64,000 bases of DNA from Thereva unica (Eukaryota; Arthropoda; Insecta; Diptera; Therevidae). The stretch lies in assembly GCA_949987705.1 (NCBI GenBank), contig OX465285.1:86685975-86749974 (forward strand), written 5' to 3'. Below the pieces are notes generated by a model, which was given only the letters and a program-made list of their open reading frames with translations, did no database searches and was not told the origin of the DNA. Made by a program: the position numbers and the translations under genes. This document shows positions 1-11,400 of the stretch, piece after piece (the stretch's first letter is position 1; every line of letters starts with the position of its first letter).

Positions 1-720
1 CGGAAAAAATTGGATTATGTAGTAAGATGCAAAAGGCATCAAGAAGATTCCACGTATAGAAAAAAACAAGATGGACGGAGTCTAATTCTTATATTTCCTT
101 TTTTCCGCACCAATAAAATTATTTATAAATTTTTTTTAAAAAGAACTCATTCATAAAAATAAGCTCACGCTTAGCTTAAATAAAAACTCATATTTAAGAA
201 AGACAAAATAGCACTTTAACTTTAAATAAAGATGAGGAAAAATTACACATCACAATTTGTTTTAAGAAAAAAAAGCAAAAGTGAAAGCTGTTAGGTACTG
301 GTACTGTACTCGTCCGTAACCAGAGAGAGAGTGCACGGACAATATGTGAAATCATGGAAGTTGGAATTACGCCACAACTACGTAAGACGAGTGCTGAATA
401 AGTGCTGAATTTCGGAATTTTTCATTTTACGCTGAAATACAATACTACAGCAATAACGAAACTCTAGTACTACACATAGAATACTGATCGAGTTTTGGAA
501 TTTGATGCAGCTTACAAAGAAGGAAAATAAATATGTAGAACGAAACTTAATACTGTTTGAGTTTCCAAACAGTGTCGATAGTAAGATACTCCCCACCATT
601 AACCGCAAATACAATTTTCGGAATTCATTCTGAACTCTTCCTGAATTCAAACTAACAGAATTCCTATAGAGTTAAGAAATTCCAGTTCTGAAAAACAGTA
701 CTTAAAATTTTTATGCGGGG
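1..720. other. AT-rich intergenic DNA, no gene seen
   Basis: Homopolymer-rich sequence with stop codons in all frames. I see no splice-consistent exon, conserved protein motif or inverted repeat. Confidence 0.5.
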
Positions 721-723
721 AGC

Positions 724-817
724 TTAGGGATGCCAAACTGGATGACATCGGACCAGACTAGGGACTCGGAAGCCAGGACCGAATCCCGGTTGAAGAGTCG
801 TTAAAGAAGAAGAAGAA
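724..817 (+). mobile_element. Possible 3' end of an RTE-like LINE
   Basis: The segment ends in TTAAAGAAGAAGAAGAA at 801-817. This is the same type of (AAG)n tail that closes better-preserved LINE copies at 31710-31729 and 25777-25786. The short stretch before it shows no diagnostic protein motif, so the call rests on the tail and its preceding CGTTAAAG context. Confidence 0.3.
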
Positions 818-913
818 CGATTTAGCCTGCTATAGTATCTACAAGTAACGGAATCAATTCTAGCCAGGAGTTTTAGATGATATTGGATTAAGGAGTAAAT
901 CCTGCTGCTACTA

Positions 914-1147
914 CGTATACATGATGAGTTGAATAGTTGAGTTAAATTTTCGACTCGCGTCACAAGTCTCAAACAAACCACAGAGATGCTGCTGTCAAAT
1001 TAATTCAGCTACTCAACTACTGAACTCGCGTATATGCATAGCTTCAACTCAATCTAGGTAGCAGAACTCAGTCGACCCTAATTCAGCTCGACTCGCGTCT
1101 ACATGTAGTTGAACTCGGGTTCAACCTGAGTTCAACTCATCATGTAC
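914..1147. repeat. Fold-back (MITE-like) repeat
   Basis: ACATGATGAGTTGAA at the left (about 919-933) is repeated in inverted orientation at the right (about 1130-1145). An inner pair of GACTCGCG-type words also mirrors. The sequence is rich in GAGTTGAA words on both strands. No coding frame is seen. The termini and target duplication are not sharp, so the boundaries are approximate. Confidence 0.4.
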
Positions 1148-1149
1148 AA

Positions 1150-2400
1150 GTACGTGTTGAGCCTTTGAGTTAGGGATTAGATTGATAGGCTCGAAGATAG
1201 AATTCTTGGTTTGTCTCAGAATTGGTCCAGTAGTATGACGTGGAATAGGTAGTAATGTGCAACTTGATGGCTGATAATCGTATATGTCGTTTTCTAGCTC
1301 TTATTCCCAATCTTCTACAACGACCGTCATATGTAGACGATGTTAACTCCGAACTTGGTAGCCCCCCGCAAAAAGGAGGAGAACGGATACAGTAGGTGAG
1401 CGGGAGCACATAGATTGATGACCCCTTATCAGTCCGCGCAGCAGCGCAGAGGCACCGCGAGCAGAATGTGCCGTGAGGGGCACACATATGATCGATCTTG
1501 GACCGAGCTCCCTGATTGCGCTAAAATTTGGTGCATTTTACAATGAGGTCTGGTAATTTCTATAGCTATTAAGTAAAAGCTATCCTGGAATTTTAGTGGT
1601 CTGAAGATGCTCTCTAGAGAAATGGAGTGCCAGATTTAAAAAAAATGTTAATATTATCAATTAGATCTTATATTATACTTATATTTACATAAGAGAATAG
1701 CGCCTAAAGGTCTGCAAAATATTCTAGGAGTAATGATCACAAACTTCTTTCCGCACCCAGAATATCAGAAACTTCTGCGAATTTACGGATATTCTGCAAT
1801 GGCCGGAACCACTTTAGACTAAGAATAGATTTTCCAACTTTGCTACCATATTTACGGGGATATTTAACAGTAATTTTAATAAAACAGTTGGTCACGGCAA
1901 AAAGTAGAATTATTTTTGTATCGTCGCACCTAAAAGTGTTAGCGCTTTTGACCCTGCTTACAAGGCAGCCGATTCCAAAGTGGCCCTGCATAAACGCGGG
2001 CAACAGCAACATTGTTAGTCAAAATTTCACTGGTTTGCATTTAATTAATATTGTGATTTTTCTCAGAATTAATATATTTCAGTAAATATCTATAATAAAT
2101 AAAACTCTCCAACCTAATAAAAAAACATTAAAGTTCTATGCATAATCGAAGGTGGAGGGTATGTGTTTCTGGGATTACTTTCCAGTTAACTTTTGGCTCT
2201 TGTAAAACCTAGAATTATTATTTTCATATTTTGTATGCAGGAAAAATTATTTTATTTCTTTCATGATCTTATTTATATTTATAATTATTTCAACTTTATT
2301 TTAAAATTTACCACATAGCAAATATTTTGAATTGAATCAAACTTCATTCTATTTTCACCGCCATCTTACAATTCTCGAATGTCAAAACCCTCTTCCGGTA
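1150..2400. other. Intergenic DNA upstream of RpL36A, unassigned
   Basis: Open frames of about 80-105 codons occur on both strands but have no recognisable domain, and opposite-strand frames overlap. The words CCTGCATAAACGCG near 1985 weakly resemble the ends of the inverted-repeat element at 13372-13941. The part next to 2400 probably holds the RpL36A promoter. Confidence 0.4.
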
Positions 2401-2403
2401 TCT

Positions 2404-2411
2404 TCCTTTTC
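2404..2411 (+). promoter_or_regulatory. TCT initiator / 5' TOP start of RpL36A
   Basis: TCCTTTTC matches the polypyrimidine initiator (YYC+1TTTYY) used by insect ribosomal-protein genes. Its central C at 2406 would start a 37-nt leader that begins with a pyrimidine tract and runs to the ATG at 2443. That predicts TCT-type core-promoter use and TOP-mRNA translational control. The start site is inferred from sequence only. Confidence 0.55.
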
Positions 2412-2442
2412 AGTCAGCTTCTTTGCCGAGCAAACTGTCAAA

Positions 2443-3333
2443 ATGGTAGGTTTCGCTTAAAATTCGATTTATTTATTAATCTTTGTACATCGCTCGATTA
2501 AAATCGGTAAATTCCAAAATTTTTGTTTGTCGATGAATCAATTGTTATGAATTATTTGTTATTGAAGTAATTTACGATATTATTTTAATGTTTTGTGTAA
2601 TTTTAGGTTAATGTACCAAAACAACGTAGAACATTTTGCAAGAAATGCAAGTGTCACAAATTGCATAAAGTGACACAATACAAAAAATCTAAGGAACGCA
2701 AAGGAGCTCAAGGCAGACGGCGTTACGACAGAAAACAGCAAGGTTTTGGCGGTCAGACTAAACCAATCTTCAGGAAGAAGGTAAGCAAGTTTTTGGTCAG
2801 GGACTGCATATTTGTAGAACCAATTTGGGCCCATTATCCATGGCGTTATTGGTGGGACAAAAATATGCTATATAAAATTGGGTTTTGAACTACAACTGAA
2901 ATATGTGATAGTATTCGAGATTGTTACGAAATACCCAGACAAATTGTTAAAAATTAAATATTGTCCTCACAATTGTCCACATAAGAGATTCCATTTCGAA
3001 AATTTCATAAACGGGTTGTGGAAGAGGAGCCACGGATTTTATTTATTAAGTAGTGAATCAATTGTATTATAAGCTGACTAAACAAATTATAGTAATGATA
3101 ACTCTTAGATCTAATGTGGACAAGTAGGCGGGCAACTTTCTAGTTTCCCTCATGACATTGAAATGTTTTTTAACAATTAACTTTTTGTTTTTCAGGCTAA
3201 AACCACCAAAAAGATTGTCCTTCGTATGGAATGTACTGAATGCAAGTACAGGAAGCAAACCCCATTGAAGCGTTGCAAGCATTTCGAGTTGGGAGGTGAT
3301 AAGAAGAGGAAAGGACAAATGATTCAGTTCTAA
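2443..3333 (+). CDS. RpL36A: 60S ribosomal protein L36A (eL42), three exons
   Basis: Structural protein of the large ribosomal subunit, near the tRNA exit site. Coding exons are 2443-2445 (ATG only), 2607-2780 and 3196-3333. Both introns are GT-AG and in phase 0. The product is 104 residues, the usual length for insects. It has the basic core of the family with CKKCK at 12-16, GGQTKP at 49-54, and a second Cys pair in ECTECKYRK (Cys72, Cys75); together these form the zinc site. It ends GQMIQF, as expected. The single-codon first exon is typical of this gene in flies. The TOP-type leader lies just upstream. No frame damage is seen, so this is the functional copy. The convergent neighbour is WASHC3. 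Confidence 0.97.
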
Positions 3334-3423
3334 ATGAATTGGTTAATATAAGAAGTTTTTAAATATTGATTAAAAACCAGAATTTAAATACGTGAATTTT
3401 ATTTGTCAGTATCAATAATAACA

Positions 3424-3687
3424 ATGTATCAGCTCGGTACTTCTTCGCAAGGTATCCCATCGGCCAGTACTGCATTTGGATTGCTGAAAAGAGAATACAA
3501 AGAGGAATTAGTTGGTGTAAATCTGACTTTATTATTTGGAAAAAATGTAGAAATCTTATTACTGTTCTGGCGTTTTCACATTAATTTTTGAATGTCGTGT
3601 TCCTGCTTTAAATAGGAAGGAAAGGTTCCGGATTTGTTTGAAATTCGTGGAAAGATTATTCGATTTCTCAAGGCTAATGGGGATTAG
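3424..3687 (+). CDS. Possible small two-exon gene, unknown function
   Basis: Exon 3424-3516 (MYQLGTSSQGIPSASTAF..., 31 codons) joins in phase 0 across a 99-bp GT-AG intron to exon 3616-3687. The second exon reads EGKVPDLFEIRGKIIRFLKA and closes with NGD and a stop. The result would be a 54-residue basic, soluble protein. In-frame codons continue upstream to an AG at 3408-3409, so an earlier exon is possible. I do not recognise the family. The intron size matches neighbouring genes and the second exon has protein-like composition, but a chance pairing of short frames cannot be excluded. Confidence 0.35.
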
Positions 3688-3689
3688 GG

Positions 3690-4229
3690 ACAGGTGGGAA
3701 CTAAGAACAGTTAATATTGGAGTTAGTAAAATTTATCAACAACTATTAATTAGTTAGTTGCCGCCGTAGTATTAAGCAGGACCCTTTTCTGATATTACAC
3801 AATACTAAGTTTGCTCTCAGTTGGTTTTTCTTTAACTTATACACGAACTTGGCTTTTTCCTTACGTGAGCACTAGTTGATCACTCGAGACACTATTAGTT
3901 CTAGTTGCCACGTGCCTCCCAGTAACAGCTCTTCTTTCGCCGAGCCTCTTATTTCAAGGTTATAGAGGGTACTTAGTAGGACGTCAAGATGCACTGTGTC
4001 TTTTTTAAATCGATGAATACTGCCCTGCATAGCAACCCATATCGAGATAACCGTTTATAAGGTTCAGGATTTGCAAAGTAGTTAAGCGCTGCTGCATTCT
4101 TGAAGACAACAGCTTACTGTCAGGAGGTGGTAGAGTGAAGTTTTTTCAATCGACCTCTTCATACAAAAATCTTGAATTCGATTCGATTGAAACAACTTAC
4201 GTACTACCGCCCGTGACCTCCATTTCTAG
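3690..4229. other. Intergenic DNA, nothing recognised
   Basis: No long frame, inverted repeat or conserved motif was found on either strand. Confidence 0.4.
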
Positions 4230-4594
4230 CAATAAATTTCCTTATTTTTTTCTCCAAGTTTTTTCATAAATTTTTCCCAGGCTGCTTATTAGGGCTAAAG
4301 GTCTGAAGTTATTCATGTCAGCCAAGTCTCCTTTCAGAATAGGTATTTCAAGCATCTTTGAGACAGCTAGGAAAAGTGCCACTACTCATTGCATCATTTC
4401 AGTTTCGAGAGGAGTTTCTTAATAATGTCCTATAACATCAGCTATGTCTTCAGTAGAGATTCCATCCTTTCCAGAAGCTGGATTCTTCTTTAAATTCAGC
4501 GCAACACGTTCTACCTCTTCCATGCTGGTAGGAATCATAAAGATTGAGTTAGTCGCTATTGGTGTAGAGTCGCGGGTCATTAGACTTTTTGTAC
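4230..4594 (-). pseudogene. LINE reverse-transcriptase relic (N-terminal part)
   Basis: The minus strand reads SMEEVERVALNLKKNPASGK followed by DGIS (4435-4530), which is the entry segment of non-LTR reverse transcriptases. After a stop and a frame change, it continues with words resembling the L.G.L.DMNNFRPLALIS...GK block (about 4250-4330). The catalytic core is missing. Stops and shifts show it is dead. The clade is uncertain. Confidence 0.6.
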
Positions 4595-4775
4595 TGTCGA
4601 TAATCGATTCTTTTCGTATAAAGTGCAACGTCGAACAGGTATCTCTAGTCGGAAGATAGTGATGAGAGAAGGAGAAGTGAAGGAAGGAACTGCCAAAACC
4701 AAGCCGCGATATTTTGTTCTATCTACTCCCAACCATTGCTTTCGCGACTCTGACATCGGGGCATCGATGGTTCTG
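4595..4775 (-). repeat. Partial copy of the 59459-59929 SINE
   Basis: Read on the minus strand, this segment aligns with about 59697-59880 of the SINE copy. Shared words include GCCCCGATGTCAGAGTCGCG, then AATATCGCGGC, CAGTTCCTTCCT and CTATCTTCCG.CTAGAG. The tRNA-like head is absent. Similarity fades near 4595, where the LINE relic begins. The copy is old, with many substitutions. Confidence 0.65.
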
Positions 4776-5035
4776 GCGTAGAATACGTGGCATTACACAC
4801 CGACACAATTTGAGAATTGTGTAATCGAATTCCGGTTTCGTCGGCCGCAAATGGAAGATTGGGATCCCATTGGAAAAAGTAGGTAATTTTGAAAGTATGG
4901 TATATCGCTAAGTGAACATTGAACCGTACGATCTGTTGGATTGCTGATTCAAGATCACAGGAATGGCTGTAGGAAATAAGCCGATTTATACACTACCGAT
5001 ATTGGTAGAACAGCCATTACAGAGGTGGAGATAAT
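4776..5035. other. Intergenic DNA, nothing recognised
   Basis: Contains only a short AATTTGAGAATT-type hairpin. No coding signal. Confidence 0.35.
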
Positions 5036-5287
5036 GGCCCCTAGTACGATTCTCGTCAAACAGTCGAATGAATGTCAAATCGAAAAAGTAATAGTACGAT
5101 TCTCGATTGTAGTGAACCGACTCGATTGAAATCGATGGCAGTTCACGATTGCATTTCGATGGTCGAATACTTTTGTTGTATTTATTTTATTTCCTAAAAC
5201 ACTGATTCGACTGCGTTTTGGACTACCAATCACAATATACAATCGAATCAGCTTTCGATTGACAAATCGAATTTCGTTCTAGGGGTC
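5036..5287. repeat. MITE-like element with CCCCTAG ends
   Basis: CCCCTAGTACGATTCTCG at the left faces CCCCTAGAACGAAATTCG (inverted) at the right. The interior is full of ATTCGA/TCGAAT words and noncoding. About 250 bp long. The target duplication is not evident, so exact ends are uncertain. Confidence 0.4.
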
Positions 5288-5508
5288 AATGTGTTACGAT
5301 ATTAAGAAAGGAGAGGCTGATAGGATTATCGTTTGATTAATACAATATATAGATTATAGGTAAGCCGGAAATGGCTAAAGAAACATGTCTTAGATATTTG
5401 GCAATCAATATTGCTTCGCGCAGCCGAGGTTTATCAGCCAGTTTTCCTAAGAACTTTCTGTTCCTAGCGTGTTTATAAAATAAATCACTAACAAAACCTC
5501 ATACTTAC

Positions 5509-6156
5509 TCTAGGATACTTCCATCTAATCCTTCCGATACCATTTTCATCTTTACTGCGTTTACTGGCACACCAAATTGAACCATCTTAAAATACTTCTT
5601 ATACCGTGCATCACAGCTTGCCTTCACACCTGTCGTCACCTCCTCCGGCGTTGTATTTTCTACAACTTCTACAGCTGAATTTGTATCAACTTGTTCTTCA
5701 TTATTATTTAACTGATTTTCACTATCATTTGCTACATTCTCTGTATTTTGCACATCTTGATTATCATTCGTATCAGTTTTATTGGTTTCGGTAACTCCAG
5801 GTATAGATGATAGCTGAATAAAATTTGATTTTCATAATTAAATAAAATATTGTGTATACTTTTTTATAATGGCAAAAACCTTTTCTTCTATTATTATTAA
5901 AGAGGCTTCAACTCTTTGCAATTTCCTTTCAACATCAATAAATTTATTTTCACAATTTACTGCAAAATCATTTAGAAATGAACAAGTACTTATTATAAAA
6001 TGATTAACAAAAGCTAAAATCCGTTTTTTATGGATAGGCGGAACCTGCATGATAAGAAGAGTATGTAAGTGTTTTTATAAGAAAGATGTAAATTACAAGG
6101 TTTACCTGAGTTTTATCTACGGTATTTCCTAAAATTGGTATATCAGATATTTCCAT
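5509..6156 (-). CDS. WASHC3: WASH complex subunit 3 (CCDC53), terminal exon unresolved
   Basis: Subunit of the endosomal WASH complex, which activates Arp2/3 to build actin on sorting endosomes. Exons on the minus strand are 6156-6106 (17 codons from MEISDIPIL), 6044-5880 and 5813-5509. They join by short GT-AG introns and give 173 residues plus two bases. Family blocks are VPPIHKKRILAFVNHF with F..F spacing (18-33), the heptad-like coiled coil ENKFIDVERKLQRVEASL, the KLSSIPG turn at the exon 2/3 joint, a low-complexity Asn/Thr/Glu linker, and RYKKYFKMVQFGVPV...MVSEGLD. The last block is the most conserved part of the family. The third exon ends in phase 2 at GTAAGT. A last exon might begin at 5463 or 5446, but neither reading looks like the acidic tail of known homologues. 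The gene converges on RpL36A. Confidence 0.9.
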
Positions 6157-7060
6157 TTTTCAAAAGAATTGTATTTTAAGTTTTTATGAATCCTTTCAGT
6201 AGTTCAGTACCGAATGAAAGTTTGACGTTTACGCATAAACAAATGCAAGTACATTTTGATATTTAAGTTTGGTACAATTTTATAACATAGGGGTATTTTG
6301 TTACTATTTTGCTTTAAACGATAGGAAATAAACGAAAAAAATTCGTTTTTAACTTCCTCAATTAATTTGGTAAAAGTTATTAGAGAAATTAAAAGTTATT
6401 AGAGAATTATATTTACAATTTCTATGAAGAGTCTTATTAAACAATATTGTAAATTTTAAATTTTCTTTAGTGCGACTGCGTCGAAATATGATATTCCCTA
6501 GTGTGGCGACAACATGTCTCTATCAAAATTCTGATGAAATTTGAAATGCTAATTTCAGTAGTTTCTGTTCTATTTACTGTATTTTGACTAGAAATGCAAT
6601 CAGAAGTTAAATTTAAGTCATACAAGGAAGCCGTATAAATATGTTAACGCACAGCATTAGATTTAGACTCGGTGGCGGTAAGTAATTGCGTGTGTTTTCA
6701 GTTAATTTATTTTTGTTTCAGGTACAACTGTCCTTACTTTTGTATAAATTTAAGAAACTGCTGTTACATTTTTTATAATGCGATTATCAGAATGCATATT
6801 TATCTTTCCTGATATAGATTAAACCTTTTTTTTGAAATTATGTGGGCTCCATATGTTAAACATAACAGAGTGTAGTTTACTTGTCGTCTTAATAAAGTCT
6901 CAGTATGCAAGTTAACTTTTAATTTATGTATAGTTTATATACCAAGGGATTATTGTTGTTATTTTTATTTGGATTTTATTATTAATATACTCTTTGTAAT
7001 TGGCGCGTAGTCGTAAGTAAGTACATTTGCGAATTCTGCTTAAGAACTTTATATTCAGAC
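6157..7060. other. Intergenic DNA upstream of WASHC3
   Basis: AT-rich. It presumably holds the WASHC3 promoter, since the ATG is at 6156 on the minus strand. No further gene or repeat was recognised. Confidence 0.4.
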
Positions 7061-7329
7061 GTGTTCCACAATTCGAGTGGAATGAAATCGAAATTGGTAT
7101 TCAAATTCACTCGAATTAAATATAATAGGGGTATTCATGATCTGTGTTATTTGTGTTATTCGTGTTATTTAAATAAAACTCATAGTAAATGACATTTGTT
7201 TAACATGAATAACACAAATAACACAGATCATGAATACCCCTAATGTCACATTAATGGAATTGATCGAAATGTGGAACATCTCATTTCGATTTTGAGAGTA
7301 TATTCGACAAAAATCGAATTGAGGAACAC
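7061..7329. repeat. MITE-like element interrupted by a palindromic MITE
   Basis: GTGTTCCACAATTCGAGTGG at 7061-7080 mirrors GTGTTCCTCAATTCGA read inward from 7329. The interior carries TTTCGAT/ATCGAAAT words. The palindrome at 7127-7241 sits inside it. The right end is GAGGAACAC, and the target duplication is not certain. Confidence 0.45.
7127..7241. repeat. Near-perfect palindromic MITE
   Basis: Left arm AGGGGTATTCATGATCTGTG... (7127-7168) is matched almost base for base by the inverted right arm (7201-7241), with about 32 bp between. The flanks AAT and AAT suggest a 3-bp target duplication. Total length is 115 bp, and no coding capacity is present. The high arm identity means either recent insertion or strong constraint on the fold. 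Confidence 0.75.
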
Positions 7330-7559
7330 CGCCGATTATATCTGAAATGTAAGTTAATTCGCCTGCATGTACCCATTTAGCATGACTATGGAATTATTAA
7401 TAGTTCAACAATCGTACATCGTACGTTTGCTATTTTCCTACCAGTCAATATGCAACTTTATCTACGATCCTTCTGGTAAACATTAAACTTGCAGCAGTTG
7501 AATCCGGAATCTATAGGAATAACGTAGTGTACACCGTTATCAGCAAATCTTCTGGAGTG

Positions 7560-8490
7560 AATTCGAGGGGATTGAGAGGAGGCCATTTATAAAAACTATG
7601 AAGAGAGCTGGTGATAGAATTGAGTCCTAGTGAACGCTTGAAGTTTAGTTAACAGAGCGCGATGCCATACTCTGTCAAAAGCCTTGGAGATATCCAGAGC
7701 AGCCAGTGCATCGGTGTATACTTTGGTTGAGGTGCTCTATTAGGCAAACAAGGAGATCGTCAGTAGGTCTTTTCAATCTAAAGCCGTACTGCTTGTCGTC
7801 CAATAAATATTTGATTGCATTCTAGATATTCTATAAGCTTTCTGTTTATTATTGTCTCCACAATTTTGGAGAGATTATTCGGCGGTAGTTCTTCTTCTTT
7901 GATCCGTTAGCTGGCGGTCAGAGCGGGACGTCCCCATAACAGATGCGCTTATGACAGAAAAATGCGTTTTTTGCCTAGTTTCGTCGGTCAATTCGTCAGG
8001 TCGAACACCCTCTTCCTTTCACACCCTAGACTTCGGACCAGACGGAGTTGGGCGGTAGTTAACGGGGCCACTAGAGTCACCTTTTTCGGTATAGGCTGTA
8101 CATGAGCCAGTTTCCAAGAGTCTGGATAAACTCCGGTGAAGTATGAAAGTGCGAAAAGTTTGCGTAGAGTATAAGCCAAAGGTGAAACACATTTTTTAAC
8201 AACCATAGGGGGAATAATGTCGGGGCAAGTAAATTTATTGGAGTCAAGCTCTTTGAGACACCTGCACACTTCACGCATCTCGAAAAAAACTATCCATTGA
8301 GTGGGCGGAACATTCGACGGTGGGGGTTGCATGTCGGTATCGGGTAAGGAGGAATTTTCGGCGAACAGACCTTGCCAGAAACACTGGTGTCATGAGATTA
8401 ATTGGGCAAATTTTTGCTGTGAACGTTGAAATCACCCGCAACAATGATTTCGAGCTTCGGATGGGAGGTTAGGAATTCGGAGATACGTTC
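7560..8490 (-). pseudogene. CR1/Jockey-like LINE relic, split by an RTE insertion
   Basis: On the minus strand an endonuclease piece (LEIIVAGDFNVHSK, near 8400-8475) carries the GDFN motif. It is followed after a deletion by EVCRCLKELDSNKFTCPDII, then YPDSWKLAHVQPIPKK (about 8070-8330), the entry region of the reverse transcriptase. The frame resumes past the insertion at 7891-8050 with words like QYGFRLKRPTDDLLVCLIEHL and GYLQGF.QSMASRS (7600-7800). Several stops are present. It belongs to the same family as 61790-63200, whose minus strand gives the matching EYGFRPKRSTGDLLVCLIEHL. Confidence 0.75.
7891..8050 (-). mobile_element. 5'-truncated RTE-like LINE with 10-bp target duplication
   Basis: This 160-bp insert is the extreme 3' end of the element at 30387-31729: GGGGACGTCCCGCT(C/T), then GACCGCCAGCTAACGG and ATCAAAGAAGAAG in minus orientation. 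It is bounded by perfect copies of GGCGGTAGTT at 7881-7890 and 8051-8060. It interrupts the CR1-like reverse transcriptase at its NYRP motif. The pattern fits target-primed reverse transcription. Confidence 0.9.
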
Positions 8491-8499
8491 GGAGATAAC

Positions 8500-11400
8500 G
8501 AATAGCGGAGATACCGATAGCGAGATAGAGATATTAAGGATGCTATTGACTATTATTAAAAACAGCATTTTTTTCTCCTAATAACGAAACTGCAAGTCTT
8601 CCAAATTTGATATATGACCTTCAAAATCTTTTTACTTTTTTATTTACATTTATACATTCCCCATTGAACATGTAATCAAGCAAAGCTTGAATGCGTTTAC
8701 AAGATTTTTGGTAACGCAAATAGTAACCTTATTTACATTTTAACTCTTGAGACACCCTAATCCCAGTCAACCGATTTGAAAGATCAAAGGTGCTTCAGAA
8801 AAAGCATCGATAATTAAGGAGGATTAAGTGTTAAGCTAGGAGTTAGGTTTTCACAAAGCGTTACGCGTTCTTCAGTGAACAAATATCTTGGTTTTGTTAA
8901 ATATTATTGAGTATAATGTCGTAATAGAAGAAGTACTTTAGTATTATAAGAGGATTTGCTTTTGAAGAGAGACCAGGTTTCAAAGAGTTGTCCTTTGGGA
9001 TTAGTCGTTTCATGCAAGTTTTAAGTTAAGTTTTTATTCCTGAGAATTTTTTTACTTAATAAGAATTTATTAGACAACGAAATTTTAAGCGTTTCATTAA
9101 AATATTTATATAGGCTTATTTATATACAATCGTATCAAGAACTACTATTAAGGCGGCTTTACACACTGCGGTGAACATTTCATTCGAATCTTGGCTTCCA
9201 ACGATTGAGTCAATACCGACATTCATTCGAACGTGTCCCAATACGAATGGTTGACGCTTGACATTGAACACTCGTAGCTCGAGGATCGGCCACACAATGA
9301 GTCTTACGATCAAGCGTTTAACGTTGGAGGATTTTCATAGCATCTATAGCATCTTTCATCTTAGGCTTTACTTCGATACCTTGCAGAGCATTAGTAGATG
9401 CGCTTTTTCTAAAAAAATAAGTTGCAATGAATTTAAATAATGATATTAACTATTATTTTCAATGAACTTTCAACAATTTTTATAAATGTTGTAGGGACCC
9501 CTGCTAGTTGTAACATGCATAATCTGCAGAAAGATCTGCGTTAATATTTAAATACAATTCAAACAATCAAACGACAATGAACTTTTAGCTCCTACAGATT
9601 CACAATAAATTACATTATTAAAAAATTAAGGCCGTTGCCAAGCCAGAAGAAACTGTTGCATTAATTTGAATATTGTTAATTGCGCGAACAAGATTGACGA
9701 TGGTGATGGTGAAAAATCATTGATCGATCTCGCATTGTATTTTCTACTAGTAGATAGACAACTTAATGTTACCTTGCACTAGTCCAATCTATATGAATAA
9801 AAGTCCCAAGAGAAATGATGAAATCTCTTCTCTTAATAAAAAATAACGAAAAACAGAAAACAAATATATATAGGCTAAACCACAGACTAATAAGATTAGA
9901 ACTTTGGGAAGCCAGACGCATCATCGTATAGTAGTGACCATCTGCCTACTTCATTCACGCGATGAGTTTTTTGTACTGGTGGCTTCATGTACTGTGTGTG
10001 TTGTTCACTATCTTAAGAAATATGACTCGAGTTACTTTTTTTTATTGTACTTCTATTGCTATACTTACTTGAGAGTCGCTATAAGCAATTGACCACTACT
10101 TAGGCTGAGGGTTGGCTCAGCATGTGGCTAGTTGTTATCAGACCGTTCTCGCGACAGCTTCAGCACAATATCAAATGAAAATTTTATTCAAAACAAAAAA
10201 GCTCGAGCGAGCTTCGTGTAAATCATTTCTGTCCCATCCACTCTAGGGTATTTGTGGATTTTTACTTTAACTTTGGCTTAGTTCAATAATCAGTGCAGAG
10301 CTCTACTAACCATCGGGATTTTGTGTTTGTTGATTTCTGGCTGTTTTGCGTTTTGTTTTTGTGGTTTCGGTTAAACTTAGTTTTTTAGAGTTAATGAGAG
10401 CAATATATTCACTATTTCTGTTGATGTACGAAGGGCATATTTAAATCTACATTTGTTATATGTACTATTGTTTAAACGCAATATTATAAGTACTATGTGC
10501 GCGACTGAGTAGGACTTCAAATAAAATTTGTAAATGAAACTAGTGTAGATAAATAGAATTAATAGAAAATGTGAAGAGTGTGGTTACAATCAAATTTTAA
10601 ATTGTGATCACAAGTGTACACTATCAAAATCGACAACAGGAAGCTGCTAGAGGTTTTGTTTCTTTCATCTGCTGGACTTGTTTCTCATCCATCCATAAAT
10701 CGGAATCCATCATCGGAATCTAAAGGAAGGAGTTCATTGGATTTTCATATTTCGTTACAGACCTGTTTTGTTCCCCTTCTAGAAGAAGGATAAGGTTGTT
10801 AGGTAGGTACTGGAGAGATGAAGGGCTTTACTGCTTATGTATAGAGAGAGTACAGCTCAAAACCTTTTAAATGGGGGAAGAAGCCTTTATGCGTCGTAAT
10901 TTGTGTACCCTGTGCATTTTCGATAGGACTCTGACAAAAAAGGATATACAATACACAGTCATATGTGCGTTTATATACATACATATATATTTAGGTTATT
11001 CCACCTTACATCCACTTCTCGTAAGCAATCACAAAAAAACAGTCGATGTGCATCGTTCGGTGGATCACCACCATTAAAATAAAAATTTGGTGTTTTTGAA
11101 ATGAATCTCAAGCTAATTTGAGAAGTAATTTGTAATATTTTTACTTAATTACAGTAATTTCATGTAAAATTACTTGTTAAGTTTTGTAGTAGTATGTCAT
11201 CTGATGTTCTCATGCATATCGCAAGAGATTTATCCGCGCTGGAGGAGCAAGCAAGAGTGTATGACAAATTATTTATACTATAGAATGTCTGTGCTGCAGC
11301 ACTTTGCATGTCAGATTTATTTAATTATTTTTTTGTTGCTTTTAAGTTTACACAAATTGTATGAATTAAATTATTATTTATAATTAAATTTTACGGTATA

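Noticed and set aside
1737..2085. Overlapping frames on opposite strands upstream of RpL36A
   Set aside because: Both cannot be supported, and neither resembles a known family. One end resembles a repeat terminus.
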